A stretch of 64,000 nucleotides of DNA from Gammaproteobacteria bacterium (GTDB taxonomy: Bacteria > Pseudomonadota > Gammaproteobacteria > Pseudomonadales > Azotimanducaceae). Position numbers and translations under genes: made by a program. The DNA lies in assembly GCA_002684495.1 (NCBI GenBank), contig NYVG01000016.1, positions 70,422 to 134,421 on the forward strand, written 5' to 3'. Positions within the stretch are counted from its first letter, which is position 1. Each line of letters begins with the position of its first letter. Shown piece by piece: positions 8,728 through 19,138 of this stretch. Below the pieces are notes generated by a model, which worked only from the letters and a program-made list of their open reading frames with translations, did not search any database and was not told the origin of the DNA.

Positions 8728-11187
8728 ATGGCCAAAACTCTTCCAGAACAACTTCCAGTATTGCCACTCCGCGACATGGTGGTTTACCCCCACGGTGTTC
8801 ACCCGCTTTTCGTGGGTACGGAAAGTTCCATCAGAGCCCTTGAAGCTGCCATGGCTGACAGCAAGAAAATTTTCCTGATCGCGAAGCGCGATTCGGATAA
8901 GACGGATTTGGGTGCTGAGGACCTTTATTCGTTAGGGACTGTCGCGACGATATTACAGTTGCTCAAATTGCCTGACGGCACTGTAAAAGTGCTGGTTGAA
9001 GGCGGGCAGCGTGCTGAAATAGCCACTATCGAGTTCGCTGAAGAGTACATTCGTGCTGAAGTTACGCCTTGTGAAGAAGAACCTATGGAGGGGCGTGAAG
9101 CCGAGGCATTGGTGCGCACGTTGCTTTCCCAATTTGAACAATTTGCCCAGAGTAACAAAAAAATTCCCCAAGAGGTTTTGGCCTCGCTCTCCGGCATCGA
9201 CGATCCATCGCGCTTGATGGATACGGTAGCTGCACAGATTTCATTGGAACTGGAAGAGCGGCAACGCATCCTCGAGACTTTGGAACCGAGCAAGCGCATG
9301 GAACTCTTACTCAGTTTGATGGACGCCGAAATTGATGTGCAAGAAATGGAGAAACGCATTCGCGGCCGGGTCAAGAAACAAATGGAGCAAAGCCAGCGCG
9401 ACTACTACCTAAACGAGCAGATGAAAGCCATCCAGAAAGAGATGGGTGACGACTCGCAAAGCGAAGTAGATGAACTTCAGCAGAAAATTAACGATATAGG
9501 GATGCCTACGGAGGCCAAGGAGAAGGCCCAGGGTGAGCTCAATAAGCTAAAAAATATGGCGCCAATGTCTGCGGAAGCGACCGTTGTGCGCAGTTTCATC
9601 GATTGGATGCTGAACATTCCATGGAGTAAAAAAAGCCGGGTGCGTAAAGACCTGGCCGCGGCCCAACGTATTCTCGATGAAGACCACTATGGGCTGGAAG
9701 AGGTGAAAGACCGCATCATCGAATATCTGGCGGTACAAAATCGAGTTAAGCATTCAAGAGGGCCAGTCTTATGTCTAGTTGGTCCTCCCGGCGTGGGCAA
9801 AACCAGTCTTGGCGAGAGCATCGCCCGGGCAACAAACCGTAAGTTTGTTCGAATGGCCCTTGGCGGGGTTCGCGACGAAGCAGAAATACGTGGTCATAGA
9901 CGCACCTATATCGGCTCGATGCCTGGCAAGATCATGCAAAAAATGTCTAAGACAGCAGTGGTGAACCCACTGTTTCTGCTTGATGAGATCGATAAAATGG
10001 GCATGGACATGCGCGGTGATCCAGCAAGCGCACTGCTCGAGGTGTTGGACCCAGAGCAGAATAATTCCTTCAACGATCACTATTTGGAAGTGGACTACGA
10101 TTTGTCCAATGTGTTCTTTATCTGCACCTCGAACTCCATGAACATTCCCGCGCCATTGTTGGACCGGATGGAGATTATCCGGTTACCGGGCTATACCGAG
10201 GATGAAAAGCTGAACATTGCGCGCCGCTATCTTGTGCCTAAGCAAGTGAAGAATAATGGCCTTAGCGATGGCGAGTTAGAGATTACCGACGACGCGCTTA
10301 TTGATCTGATCCGTTACTATACCAAGGAGGCAGGGGTTCGCGGTCTGGAGCGAGAAATCGCTAAGTTGGCGCGCAAGGTCGTTAAAGAACAAGCATTAAG
10401 CGCTGTAGCTAAGCGGTCGGGTAAAAAATCCGGCAAGAGCGCAAAAAGTACCAAGGCGGAAACTGTCGTGGTCAAACCTGCCGATCTCGAAGAGTACAAT
10501 GGCGTCGCCAAGTTCACCTACGGGCTTGCCGAAGAGGACAATAAAGTCGGCATCGTTACCGGCTTGGCTTGGACTCAGGTGGGCGGTGAGTTATTGAATA
10601 TCGAAGCTGTTGCCATGCCAGGCAAAGGCCAGCAGATCAAAACTGGATCCCTAGGCGATGTCATGCAGGAATCTATTCAGGCTGCACTGACGGTTGTACG
10701 TAGTCGTAGTGAATCCCTCGGCATCGATAACAACTTCTTTGAGACTTCCGATTTGCATATCCACGTGCCCGAAGGCGCGACACCGAAAGATGGCCCTAGT
10801 GCGGGCATTGGTATGTGCACGGCAATGATTTCAGTGATTACGGGTATTCCAGTCAAAGCCGAAGTGGCGATGACAGGGGAGATCAACCTGCGTGGACAGG
10901 TATTACCCATTGGCGGGCTAAAGGAGAAACTCTTGGCCGCGCATCGTGGTGGCGTTAAGCAGGTCATCATTCCCGCTGAGAATGAAAAGGATCTGAAAGA
11001 AATCCCGGACAACGTGAAATCAAAACTAAAGATCCATGCGGTGAAGTGGATTGAAGAGGTCTTACATATCGCGCTTGAGGAAATACCGAAACCGTCAGTG
11101 AAAACAACCAAGCCAATGATGGAAGAATCTGATATCGCGGCGAAGCCCCGCAGAAAAACTAAGGGCCAGCCGCTAAGTCCGCATTAA
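8728..11187 (+). CDS. lon: ATP-dependent protease Lon (La)
   Basis: An ~819-aa Lon protease that degrades misfolded and regulatory proteins in the cytoplasm. It has the N-terminal LON substrate domain (LPVLPLRDMVVYPHG), AAA+ Walker A GPPGVGKTS and a C-terminal Ser-Lys protease domain with Ser691 (PKDGPSAGIGM) and Lys734 (GGLKEK), the 43-residue spacing of the family. ATG 8728 is preferred to the in-frame ATG 8716 because GAGAG lies 5 bases before it and nothing resembles a ribosome site before 8716. A basic Lys/Ser-rich insert (KRSGKKSGKSAKSTK) lies before the protease domain. No heat-shock sigma-32 promoter was recognised upstream. Confidence 0.97.
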   Translation: MAKTLPEQLPVLPLRDMVVYPHGVHPLFVGTESSIRALEAAMADSKKIFLIAKRDSDKTDLGAEDLYSLGTVATILQLLKLPDGTVKVLVEGGQRAEIATIEFAEEYIRAEVTPCEEEPMEGREAEALVRTLLSQFEQFAQSNKKIPQEVLASLSGIDDPSRLMDTVAAQISLELEERQRILETLEPSKRMELLLSLMDAEIDVQEMEKRIRGRVKKQMEQSQRDYYLNEQMKAIQKEMGDDSQSEVDELQQKINDIGMPTEAKEKAQGELNKLKNMAPMSAEATVVRSFIDWMLNIPWSKKSRVRKDLAAAQRILDEDHYGLEEVKDRIIEYLAVQNRVKHSRGPVLCLVGPPGVGKTSLGESIARATNRKFVRMALGGVRDEAEIRGHRRTYIGSMPGKIMQKMSKTAVVNPLFLLDEIDKMGMDMRGDPASALLEVLDPEQNNSFNDHYLEVDYDLSNVFFICTSNSMNIPAPLLDRMEIIRLPGYTEDEKLNIARRYLVPKQVKNNGLSDGELEITDDALIDLIRYYTKEAGVRGLEREIAKLARKVVKEQALSAVAKRSGKKSGKSAKSTKAETVVVKPADLEEYNGVAKFTYGLAEEDNKVGIVTGLAWTQVGGELLNIEAVAMPGKGQQIKTGSLGDVMQESIQAALTVVRSRSESLGIDNNFFETSDLHIHVPEGATPKDGPSAGIGMCTAMISVITGIPVKAEVAMTGEINLRGQVLPIGGLKEKLLAAHRGGVKQVIIPAENEKDLKEIPDNVKSKLKIHAVKWIEEVLHIALEEIPKPSVKTTKPMMEESDIAAKPRRKTKGQPLSPH

Positions 11188-11215
11188 AGCGGCTTTAATC
11201 AGGGGGTGGAATACC

Positions 11216-11244
11216 TTGCTTCCGCATATCGGTGTTGGTATAAA
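11216..11244 (+). promoter_or_regulatory. Sigma-70 promoter for hupB
   Basis: TTGCTT at 11216-11221 and TATAAA at 11239-11244 are separated by exactly 17 bases, in the lon-hupB spacer and about 95 bases upstream of the HU start. This should give hupB its own transcript independent of lon. Confidence 0.6.
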
Positions 11245-11340
11245 ACTCCAACCCGCGAGGGAAAACCTTTCAACAAGTATAGCCATAGTCTTGGGGCGGA
11301 ATTCATTGAGACAGGCGAGCACAGCAGCTAAGGGGCGAAA

Positions 11341-11613
11341 GTGAATAAAAGCGAATTAATCGATCAAATTGCCGAATCGGCAGACATTTCAAAAACAGCA
11401 GCAAGCAGGGCTTTGGATGCGACCATTGAGGCCGTCACAAGCTCATTAAAGAATGCTGAGTCGGTTGCCTTGGTGGGCTTTGGGACGTTTTTAGTCCGGG
11501 AGCGAGCCGCGCGTACTGGACGTAATCCAAAAACTGGCGAAACGATACAAATTGCAGCGGCAAAGGTTCCTGCCTTCAAGCCAGGCAAGGCGCTAAAAGA
11601 TGCTTTAAACTAA
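11341..11613 (+). CDS. hupB: DNA-binding protein HU-beta
   Basis: A 90-aa histone-like HU protein, which bends and compacts DNA as a dimer. The family signature [20 protein letters not shown] lies at the start of the beta-arm, and the C-terminus [12 protein letters not shown] is canonical. The start is GTG at 11341, with AAGGGGCGAAA before it. Its place after lon and before ppiD is conserved in gammaproteobacteria. It has its own promoter at 11216 and an intrinsic terminator at 11631, so it probably forms a monocistronic transcript. Confidence 0.97.
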   Translation: MNKSELIDQIAESADISKTAASRALDATIEAVTSSLKNAESVALVGFGTFLVRERAARTGRNPKTGETIQIAAAKVPAFKPGKALKDALN

Positions 11614-11630
11614 GCTTAAAGTTTATAAAG

Positions 11631-11661
11631 AAAGGGCGCGAAATCCGCGCCCTTTTTATTT
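11631..11661 (+). terminator. Rho-independent terminator after hupB
   Basis: AAGGGCGCG and CGCGCCCTT pair around a short AATC-type loop and are followed by a T-rich tract (TTTTTATTTT). It begins 17 bases after the hupB stop codon. This is the clearest intrinsic terminator downstream of a gene in the window. Confidence 0.85.
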
Positions 11662-11728
11662 TGGGCGTTATAATTTCGGCGCTCGCATGAGCATACGTTT
11701 AGATCAACAGAGATACGGACACAGTTAG

Positions 11729-13654
11729 ATGTTGCAACAGCTTCGCGACCAGACTCAAAGCACCGGCTTCAAGGTCTTGGTTATCGCCATAATCGCAGTT
11801 TTAGTTTTTTTTGGTTTTGGTGCCACCAATGTATTTTCGGGAGGGGATCCAGAAGTAGCCGAAGTAGGCAGCTTTGCGATCACGGAAAATGTCCTCGGTG
11901 TTGAGACCGAACGCGAGCGTCGACGCATACTCGGGCAAATGGGCCCGGACTTCGATCCGAATGACATTGATCGGTTACAGCTGCAACAGTACGCACTATC
12001 ACAGTTGATCAACAGACAGGTTCTTTATCAAACTGCGGCGAACCTGGACATCAAAGTTTCGGCGGATTCGGTAGATCGAGAGCTTTTACAAAGTCCCGCG
12101 TACCAACGCGACGGTAAGTTCGACCAGGCGCTGTACTTGCAGCAGGTACAGATGTTGGGTTATCGCCCTGAAGAATTTATCAATGAATACGCAAGTGCGA
12201 TGGGTTCCGGCCAACTGCAACAGGGTATTCAGAACAGTTCACTACTTGCGGAGTGGGAAGTCGCAGAAATTTACAGCGTTATGGAACAGCGCCGCGATGT
12301 CGCTTATCTGCCGTTGTTGGTGGATGACTTTGCCAACACAGTCAGTGTCAGCGATGCAGAAGTTGCAGAGCGTTATGAGGCCGCTCAGGGCGCCTATATG
12401 ACCGAGCGCAAAGTAGATGTTGAGTATCTGGAGTTTTCGGTAGATTCGGTAGCAGCGGCCAGTAGCGTAGATGTTAGCGAGGACGAGCTGCGCTCAATGT
12501 ATGCAAGCGATCGGGACGCCGCCTTGGAAGCCACCGAGCGAGATAGCGCGCATATATTATTCGAGGTGACAGACGAGCGAGACGACGCGGCAACACTGGA
12601 GCTTGCGCGTTCGGTCCGCGCGAGGATCGATGCGGGTGATGATTTCGCTGAGCTAGCAAAAGAGCTATCAGATGATGTTGGTTCAGCTTTGGTTGGCGGT
12701 GCTTTAGGCCTATCCGGTAAAGGCGTCTTCGATCCGATGTTTGAGCAAGCATTGTGGGCGTTGGCGGCGCCTGGCGATGTATCTGATCCGGTGCGTACTG
12801 AATTTGGTTACCATCTGATCAAATTGGTGGCTATTTCCGAGGCCACGTACCCAACTTTTGCTGAAGAGCGAGACGCGTTGTTACAACGTCTGCGCCGTGA
12901 GCAGGCGCTTGACGCTTATGCCGAGTTGCAGGAAGAAGTCGAACGCAGTGCCTATGACGAGCGCTATGCATTGTCCGAAACATCAGCGCTATTTGCGCTG
13001 ATGCTAAAGCGGGTTGATGGTGTTACCCAGGGCGCAGCGGTAAGTGAGGACGCACAAGTATTGAATGCCGATGTCGTCAAGGCGGCGTTATTTTCTGCAG
13101 ATTTGATCGAAGGTGAGAACAGCTCTGTGATCAATGTGGACGATGAGACCAGTGTCATGGTTCGAGTGGCGCAAAACTATCCCCCAGAAGTTATTCCGTT
13201 GGAGCAAGTACGCACCCAAATCAGCTCCGCAGTGCGTCGCGAGAAGGCCCTTGATTTAATCGATGAGGCAAGTGCCAATGCGCTGAGCATGTTGGAGCAG
13301 GGTGAGGGCGTTAGTCAGGTGGCATCGGGTCTGGGCAAGCGCTGGACGACTCTGGAGTCGGTTAATAGAACGCGCGCGGATGATGATGTGACCCGCGAGG
13401 TAATAAGATACGCGTTTACCTTACCGCGACCGGATGAAAATGGCAGATCCGTTGGCAGCGTCGTGCTTGCAGACGGCAGCAGTGCCTTGGTCGCGGTAAC
13501 ACGTGTGGTTATGGGGGACATAAGCTCCGCTCCGGATGAGTACCGCGAGCAATTACGTAACGCCATTGCACAACGCAATTCTCAAGCGGAATTCGCGGCA
13601 TTTTATCGGGGTGCCGAAGAATTTGTGGGTGTCACCCGACGAGTTGAATTCTAA
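11729..13654 (+). CDS. ppiD: Periplasmic peptidyl-prolyl isomerase/chaperone PpiD
   Basis: A 641-aa protein anchored in the inner membrane by one N-terminal helix (residues ~13-31) with a large periplasmic part. It has a SurA-like N-terminal domain, a parvulin (PpiC) domain at about 260-355 (ERDSAHILFEV ... GGALGLSGKGVFDPMFEQAL) and a C-terminal SurA-like region. In E. coli PpiD works at the SecYEG exit on newly translocated proteins. The start begins with MLQQLRDQTQS, typical of the family. A TATAAT at 11669-11674 could be its -10, although no -35 stands out. It is convergent with mltD, only 8 bases apart. Confidence 0.93.
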   Translation: MLQQLRDQTQSTGFKVLVIAIIAVLVFFGFGATNVFSGGDPEVAEVGSFAITENVLGVETERERRRILGQMGPDFDPNDIDRLQLQQYALSQLINRQVLYQTAANLDIKVSADSVDRELLQSPAYQRDGKFDQALYLQQVQMLGYRPEEFINEYASAMGSGQLQQGIQNSSLLAEWEVAEIYSVMEQRRDVAYLPLLVDDFANTVSVSDAEVAERYEAAQGAYMTERKVDVEYLEFSVDSVAAASSVDVSEDELRSMYASDRDAALEATERDSAHILFEVTDERDDAATLELARSVRARIDAGDDFAELAKELSDDVGSALVGGALGLSGKGVFDPMFEQALWALAAPGDVSDPVRTEFGYHLIKLVAISEATYPTFAEERDALLQRLRREQALDAYAELQEEVERSAYDERYALSETSALFALMLKRVDGVTQGAAVSEDAQVLNADVVKAALFSADLIEGENSSVINVDDETSVMVRVAQNYPPEVIPLEQVRTQISSAVRREKALDLIDEASANALSMLEQGEGVSQVASGLGKRWTTLESVNRTRADDDVTREVIRYAFTLPRPDENGRSVGSVVLADGSSALVAVTRVVMGDISSAPDEYREQLRNAIAQRNSQAEFAAFYRGAEEFVGVTRRVEF

Positions 13655-13662
13655 GCCGCTAC

Positions 13663-15261
13663 TTAGCTGTTGGCCGCGTCTACGTAGACCGTTAGGCGTT
13701 GGCCGGGCTGCAGGTATTTTTGCAGATCTAATCGGTTCCATTCCGCTAGTTCAGAAACGCCGACGCCAAAGCGTTTGGCGATCCGTGCAAGGGAATCGCC
13801 TTTACGCACGGTATAGGCGATTTTTCGCGTTACCTCCAGCGGTTCGCCTAGGACCGGCAGAGGCACGGCCGTGGGCACATTGAGTTTGCGTCCAATTGGT
13901 AAGACCTCTCGAGGAGCGATTCGGTTAGTTTTTACCAAGCTCGCAATGCTGACATTATGGGCTTTAGCGATTGACCAGAGTGAGTCCCCTGCTTGTACGG
14001 TGTATGGAAGATGGTTGGTTGTTCGGTAAGCGCTAACTGATTGGCTGTTTTGATTTACCGGCACCAGTAATGGTCTGCCTGCACGTATCGTGGTGGTGCC
14101 TAGTCTATTGGCCGCCTTTAATGTTGTGATGTCGGTGTTGTAGCGCTCGGCAAGGACGCTCAACGAGTCACCGTTGCGCACGATAATTTCGTTCCAGTGC
14201 ATGCGCTCATTCTGCTGGGTAGCAGCTACGATTGCCTGCAGTTTTGTGATGTCTAGTGGCGTGTTTGCTGCGTCTTTATGATGCAGCGGAACGATCAGGT
14301 GATGGTCCTCCAGAGCCGGAGTAGCCCAGCGTTTGAGTGCTGGATTCCACGCTTGTAATTCAGCCAGTGGCAGCTTTATTAGGTCGCTGACGATTTGCAA
14401 ATCGAACTGGCTTGGAAGCTCCAGTAGAGTAAAGCTCTGTTCATTGGTTACTTCAGGCAGGGTCACAGCATGGTTCTCAGGCGCTGAGATAAGCGCAGCT
14501 AAGGCTAATACTTTGGGCAGATAGTACTGGGTCTCGCGCGGTAGTCTGAGCGCAAAAAAATCGCTGCTGTCTGCGCGCCGCACGGCACGCTGTACCCGTG
14601 CGCCGCCAGAGTTATACGCAGCGATCGCTAATGGCCAGTGACCGAGACGAGTATGCAAAGCTTCTAAGTAATCGAGTGCTGCCTCTGTAGCTGCAACAAT
14701 GTCGCGCCTGCCGTCGTACCAACGATCAATAATCAGGCCATACTCTAGCGCGGTAGGCCGCATGAATTGCCACGGACCGCTGGCGCCGCCTGGTGAGAAT
14801 GCATAGGGGTCGAGTGCGCTCTCGACAATTGGAATCAGTGCCAGTTCGCTAGGTAGGCCCCGTTCGACAGTTCTTTGCAGCACGTAGGGTAGATATTTTT
14901 GCATACGTGGCTGTAATCGCTCGAGATAGCGGGGGTTGCGACGGAGCCAATTTATTTCCTGTTGTACGCGCCGTTGCTCCAATTGGTGGCTCAATGCCAT
15001 TGCTCCCCGAAGATCAGGCCAAATACTTTGGTCTGCTGCAGTAACTGGGGTGTTTTTTTGGGCAGGTTCGAGTTCGACCGTATGCCTAGTTTCTTCGGCC
15101 ACAGGCCTCTGCTCTGTCTTGGAAAGAGCCTCGCCTGTAACTGCGGTGGCTTCCGGTTGCAGTTCCGCTGTAGTGGTCGGCGATGCAATACGAGCTTGGC
15201 AACCAGTAAGCAATAGGAGGGTCGCGCCGAGCAAAGACGCGGCAGGTAATTTTATAGGCAT
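13663..15261 (-). CDS. mltD: Membrane-bound lytic murein transglycosylase D with three LysM domains
   Basis: A 532-aa outer-membrane lipoprotein that cleaves peptidoglycan to 1,6-anhydro-muropeptides. A signal peptide ends in the lipobox LLTGC (Cys21). The SLT/GH23 domain has the catalytic Glu147 (IPIVESALDPYAFS) and the GASGPWQFM motif. Three LysM repeats follow, each with a GDSL core (NGDSLSVLA, AGDSLWSIA, KGDSLARIA). The family usually has two to three LysM domains. It is divergent from the methyltransferase gene. The gloB gene that often stands here is absent. Confidence 0.95.
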   Translation of the reverse strand: MPIKLPAASLLGATLLLLTGCQARIASPTTTAELQPEATAVTGEALSKTEQRPVAEETRHTVELEPAQKNTPVTAADQSIWPDLRGAMALSHQLEQRRVQQEINWLRRNPRYLERLQPRMQKYLPYVLQRTVERGLPSELALIPIVESALDPYAFSPGGASGPWQFMRPTALEYGLIIDRWYDGRRDIVAATEAALDYLEALHTRLGHWPLAIAAYNSGGARVQRAVRRADSSDFFALRLPRETQYYLPKVLALAALISAPENHAVTLPEVTNEQSFTLLELPSQFDLQIVSDLIKLPLAELQAWNPALKRWATPALEDHHLIVPLHHKDAANTPLDITKLQAIVAATQQNERMHWNEIIVRNGDSLSVLAERYNTDITTLKAANRLGTTTIRAGRPLLVPVNQNSQSVSAYRTTNHLPYTVQAGDSLWSIAKAHNVSIASLVKTNRIAPREVLPIGRKLNVPTAVPLPVLGEPLEVTRKIAYTVRKGDSLARIAKRFGVGVSELAEWNRLDLQKYLQPGQRLTVYVDAANS

Positions 15262-15361
15262 AAAAGCTAAAGACTTGTTGGGGCGGCAATAAAGCCCGTA
15301 AACTTAAACGTATAAGTCGTGCCAAGCAACAATAAGCCACTTCACAGGGGGTACCGCTGCT

Positions 15362-16192
15362 TTGAATACGCGCAAGACGCTTCGTGGTGATTCAAGAATC
15401 TTGTGGGAAAGTGTGATTGGTCGTCGAGTGCTGCAAGTGCAGCAGTCTGAATTAGCAACTCAGGTACGTCGATTGCACGGCAATTCGGCGTTATGGGTTG
15501 GCGAAACTTTTGAGCCTGCGCAGATACTGCAGCAATGTATGGTTCGCGATGCGGTTTTTCTTCATTCGGATATTCAGCGTAATGCGGCTGGGAATGCTGG
15601 ACTGGCAAAAGCTTCGGGGGTTGCTGCTCCCTTTATACAGGGCCAGCTTGAGGCTTTGCCATTTGCCAAACATCAGTTTGACGGCCTGGTTTTACATCAC
15701 GCGCTGGAGTCTGCTGCTGATCCTCGCGCTGGTTTGCGCGAAGCTGCGCGTGTGCTCGCGCCCGGGGGGCGAATGGTTATCGTAGGATTCAATCCTTTTA
15801 GTCTTTTTGGCTTGCGTTGGGGTTACGCAAAATGGCGTCCTGACCTTTTAAGCGATCGGCAGTTGATAAATCCGTTACGTTTGTTTGACTGGCTCGAACT
15901 GCTAGGCTTTGTACTTGATGCAAAGCCCAGATATTTCGATTATCGACCGCCATTTGTAAAGCCCAGAGGGTTAGCATCAGCTGCAGCATGGATTCAGAGC
16001 AGGCCCATTACTTGGCCCTTTATGGGCTATATGGAGCGTTTGCCGTTAGGCGGTCTGCTGATAGTGAGTGCAACCAAACGTGCGCTGCCACTGTCCCTGA
16101 TGCGTTCAAAGGCGCGTTCGCGGCGGGCGTTGGCGCCTGTTGGATACTCTAAAGTTACACATTTTCGGTTAGTGGCGAAGGATAGAAATTGA
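15362..16192 (+). CDS. Class I SAM-dependent methyltransferase (Methyltransf_11-like)
   Basis: A 276-aa protein encoded immediately upstream of rnhA, a position held by an uncharacterised methyltransferase in many gammaproteobacteria. The post-motif region is clear: [18 protein letters not shown] and [20 protein letters not shown], which match motifs IV to VI of class I enzymes. The glycine-rich SAM-binding motif I is poorly conserved ([12 protein letters not shown]), so substrate and even activity are uncertain. The start is TTG at 15362 after an AGGGGG ribosome site. Its TGA stop overlaps the rnhA ATG by one base, implying translational coupling. Confidence 0.75.
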   Translation: MNTRKTLRGDSRILWESVIGRRVLQVQQSELATQVRRLHGNSALWVGETFEPAQILQQCMVRDAVFLHSDIQRNAAGNAGLAKASGVAAPFIQGQLEALPFAKHQFDGLVLHHALESAADPRAGLREAARVLAPGGRMVIVGFNPFSLFGLRWGYAKWRPDLLSDRQLINPLRLFDWLELLGFVLDAKPRYFDYRPPFVKPRGLASAAAWIQSRPITWPFMGYMERLPLGGLLIVSATKRALPLSLMRSKARSRRALAPVGYSKVTHFRLVAKDRN

Positions 16193-16635
16193 TGCCAGAG
16201 GTAGAGATCTTCACGGATGGCGCTTGTCGTGGTAACCCTGGACCAGGAGGGTGGGCTGCGTTATTGCGTAGCCAAGGCCTTGAAAAGATGTTCTCGGGAG
16301 CCGAGCAGGAAACAACCAATAACCAGATGGAGCTTATGGCCGCAATTCAAGGGCTTGAGGCTCTCAAGCGCGCGTCCTCAGTGGTTTTAACGACGGATTC
16401 ACAATATGTTCGCCAAGGCATCACGCAATGGATTCATGGATGGAAACGTAACGGTTGGAGAACGTCGCAAAAACAACCGGTGAAGAATCAGACGCTCTGG
16501 CAGCGACTCGACGCTGCGGTAGCAAAACACCAGGTTGAGTGGCACTGGGTAAAGGGGCACAGTGGCCATGAGGAAAACGAGCGTGTGGACATGGCAGCAA
16601 ACGATGCGATAGATGTTATGCAGGCCCAGACATGA
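16192..16635 (+). CDS. rnhA: Ribonuclease HI
   Basis: A 147-aa RNase H1 that degrades RNA in RNA-DNA hybrids. All catalytic residues are in place: Asp9, Glu47, Asp69 and Asp133, with His123 in the KGHSGH loop. The ATG at 16192 is chosen over the TTG directly before it; it gives the canonical start [17 protein letters not shown] and a TGATG junction with the upstream gene. It overlaps dnaQ by four bases (ATGA), the conserved rnhA-dnaQ pairing, although here both genes are on the same strand. Confidence 0.97.
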   Translation: MPEVEIFTDGACRGNPGPGGWAALLRSQGLEKMFSGAEQETTNNQMELMAAIQGLEALKRASSVVLTTDSQYVRQGITQWIHGWKRNGWRTSQKQPVKNQTLWQRLDAAVAKHQVEWHWVKGHSGHEENERVDMAANDAIDVMQAQT

Positions 16636-17390
16636 GACAGGTTGTTCTTGATACTGAAACCACAGGGCTTGAAACCGAACGTGGGCACCGGATCATTGAA
16701 ATTGGTGCAGTAGAGTTAGTCGATCGTCGCCATACCGGCAGACGTTTTCACAAGTACGTTAACCCCCAGAGAGAAATCGACGAGGGCGCCCAAGAGGTCC
16801 ACGGCATTAGTGCGGAATTTCTTGAGGATAAACCCCGTATTGCGGACATCTGGCCAGAATTTTTGGAATTTATTAGTGACGCAGAGTTGGTCATCCATAA
16901 CGCACCATTCGATGTCGGGTTTTTGAATGCGGAAATCAGCCACATATTGGCCGACGGTGTAGATACACCTGACAGCATTGAAAAAATTTGCCAGGTAACC
17001 GACTCCTTAGCGTTAGCGCGGCACAAGCATCCTGGTCAGAAAAATAATCTCGATGCGCTGTGTCGACGTTACATGGTCGACAATTCTCAACGTCAGTTAC
17101 ACGGGGCACTGCTCGACGCAGAAATCCTTGCGGATGTCTTTCTGTTAATGACCGGAGGACAGACTCAGCTATTTGGCGCTAATGATGATCAGGACAAAGG
17201 GGCGGAAGCTGGGAGAGGCGAACAGCAGCTACAGCCTTTTGACGTGTCCCGACTGCGGGTGATTCAAGCCGATGCGGCAGAGCTTCAAGCCCATGAGCAG
17301 TTCGTCACTCTCTTGGCGGAAAAGAGCGGTGCGACGCCAATATGGCGGCAAATTGGGTCGCTCGCCGCTGCTAGTAATTGTGACGAGTAA
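16632..17390 (+). CDS. dnaQ: DNA polymerase III epsilon subunit (3'-5' proofreading exonuclease)
   Basis: A 252-aa DEDDh exonuclease that proofreads within the polymerase III core. ExoI is VVLDTETTG (Asp7, Glu9), Exo[15 protein letters not shown] and Exo[17 protein letters not shown], with the His and Asp of the DEDDh class. The C-terminal ~65 residues are the segment expected to bind the alpha subunit. Translation probably couples to rnhA through the ATGA overlap. It is convergent with nhaB, 11 bases away. Confidence 0.96.
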   Translation: MRQVVLDTETTGLETERGHRIIEIGAVELVDRRHTGRRFHKYVNPQREIDEGAQEVHGISAEFLEDKPRIADIWPEFLEFISDAELVIHNAPFDVGFLNAEISHILADGVDTPDSIEKICQVTDSLALARHKHPGQKNNLDALCRRYMVDNSQRQLHGALLDAEILADVFLLMTGGQTQLFGANDDQDKGAEAGRGEQQLQPFDVSRLRVIQADAAELQAHEQFVTLLAEKSGATPIWRQIGSLAAASNCDE

Positions 17391-17401
17391 TTTGCTTAGC
17401 A

Positions 17402-18910
17402 CTACAGGAAGTAGTGCACGCAAACCCAGCCAGTTATGCCCATTACTATCGTATAAGGCAGTGCCATGGTCACCATGCGCATATAGCTGAGTCCAATCAG
17501 CGGAGCGATTGATGAGGTCAGCAAAAATAAGAAGGCTGCCTGACCGTTAGGTGTGGCAACACTGGGAATGTTCGTTCCGGTATTGATGGCTACGGCCAGC
17601 AGATCAAATTGTTCACGGCTCAAAATACCGTTGTCGAATGCCGCCTTAACTTCGCCAATGTAGACCGTCGCGACAAAGACGTTGTCGCTGATGGCGGACA
17701 GCACACCGTTAGCGATGTAGAACATGCCGGGCTGCATGTCTTCCGGCAGTGACAGTACGTAGCCGATCACTGGTGAGAACAGGTGCTGATCATGAATCAC
17801 GCCGACCACCCCAAAGAACACCACCAATAGGGCGGTAAAGGGCAAGGCTTCCTCAAAAGCGTGTCCGAGCTTGTGTTCTTCGATTACTCCATTAAATGCG
17901 GTTTGTAGAACGATGATTGTTAGTCCAATAAGGCCTACTTCAGCGACATGAAAGGCAAGTGCGAACACTAGAAACAGTGCGGCAACCGCTTGCACAACCA
18001 GCCTGGCGTTGTCTTGGGCGGTGCGAATGGATGCTTCGTGGGCATCGAATTCAACTAGAATCTCGCGAACTCGCTCCGGTATTTGGGCGCCGTAGTCAAA
18101 TATCTTAACTTGCTCTAGCAAAATACAGGTGGTCAGGCCGGCTACTAGCACGGGCATAGTGACCGGTGACATGCGCCAGAAAAATTCCATAAATTCCCAG
18201 CCTGTATAGCTGGCTATAAGTAGGTTTTGCGGCTCGCCCACGGTGGTACAAACACCGCCCAGAGCGGTACCAATGGCAGCATGCATAAGTAAGTTGCGTA
18301 GAAACCGCCGAAACTTTTCCAGTTCCTCTTGCCGCTCTTCGAGGATGCTACTGTCCTCAGAGTGGATATGTTCATCATTAAAGTGTTTGCCCGAGGCGAC
18401 CCGGTGGTAAACCGAGTAGAAGCCTACGGCGACGCTAATGACCACTGCGGTTACAGTTAGGGCATCTAAGAACGCGGATAAAACCGCGGAAATAAGACAG
18501 AACAGAAACGAAATAACAGTTTTTGAGCGTACCGACAGCAAGATTTTCGTAAAGGTGAAGAGCAGTAATTCCTTCATGAAATATATGCCAGCGACCATAA
18601 AGATCAGCAACAAGATCACCGGAAATGCGGCTTCGACCTCATGTAAGACCGTGGTGGGGTTGGTCATGCCCAATATGATGCCCTCGAAAGCGAGCAATCC
18701 GCCCGGCTGCAGCGGGTAGCATTTCAACGCCATCGCCAGAGTAAAAATGAATTCGAGAACCAATACCCATCCGGCAATGTATGGCCCTGCAATAAGGAGC
18801 AACACCGGATTAAGCAGTAAAAAGGCGACGATGGTTTTCTTGTACCAATCGGGCGCATGGCCAAGAAAATTCTGGGTAAAAGAACTTAGGGATAGGCCTT
18901 GCATATACAC
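17402..18910 (-). CDS. nhaB: Na+/H+ antiporter NhaB
   Basis: A 502-aa inner-membrane antiporter with about 12 hydrophobic segments that exports Na+ in exchange for H+. The N-terminus ([18 protein letters not shown]) and the segments [21 protein letters not shown] (split) and [14 protein letters not shown] are characteristic of NhaB. The length matches the family (about 500-515 aa). It is a single gene with 228 bases upstream before the divergent nudC. I saw no recognisable riboswitch in that spacer. It fits life in salt water. Confidence 0.93.
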   Translation of the reverse strand: MYMQGLSLSSFTQNFLGHAPDWYKKTIVAFLLLNPVLLLIAGPYIAGWVLVLEFIFTLAMALKCYPLQPGGLLAFEGIILGMTNPTTVLHEVEAAFPVILLLIFMVAGIYFMKELLLFTFTKILLSVRSKTVISFLFCLISAVLSAFLDALTVTAVVISVAVGFYSVYHRVASGKHFNDEHIHSEDSSILEERQEELEKFRRFLRNLLMHAAIGTALGGVCTTVGEPQNLLIASYTGWEFMEFFWRMSPVTMPVLVAGLTTCILLEQVKIFDYGAQIPERVREILVEFDAHEASIRTAQDNARLVVQAVAALFLVFALAFHVAEVGLIGLTIIVLQTAFNGVIEEHKLGHAFEEALPFTALLVVFFGVVGVIHDQHLFSPVIGYVLSLPEDMQPGMFYIANGVLSAISDNVFVATVYIGEVKAAFDNGILSREQFDLLAVAINTGTNIPSVATPNGQAAFLFLLTSSIAPLIGLSYMRMVTMALPYTIVMGITGWVCVHYFL

Positions 18911-19138
18911 ACCTTGGTTAATAATAGTTGATGGAAGGTTCGGGTGACTTGGGAGTGTCTATTAGCCGCTTTGTCTGCCCAGCAGCAGGGTCTATGCCTC
19001 ATACTGCTGATCACCCTAAACCGCCCACGCGGTAAAGATAGCGCGCATTGAGGTTACGCTTCAACCGCAAGTCTCTAAGTTTATGAATCTGGTTTGGCTG
19101 CGGAAGTATGCTATGTTTTTAACTCCGAATAACAAAAA

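Noticed and set aside
11182-11199. ATTAAAGC/GCTTTAAT palindrome at the lon stop as a terminator
   Set aside because: The loop would be one or two bases and no T-run follows; it is probably fortuitous.
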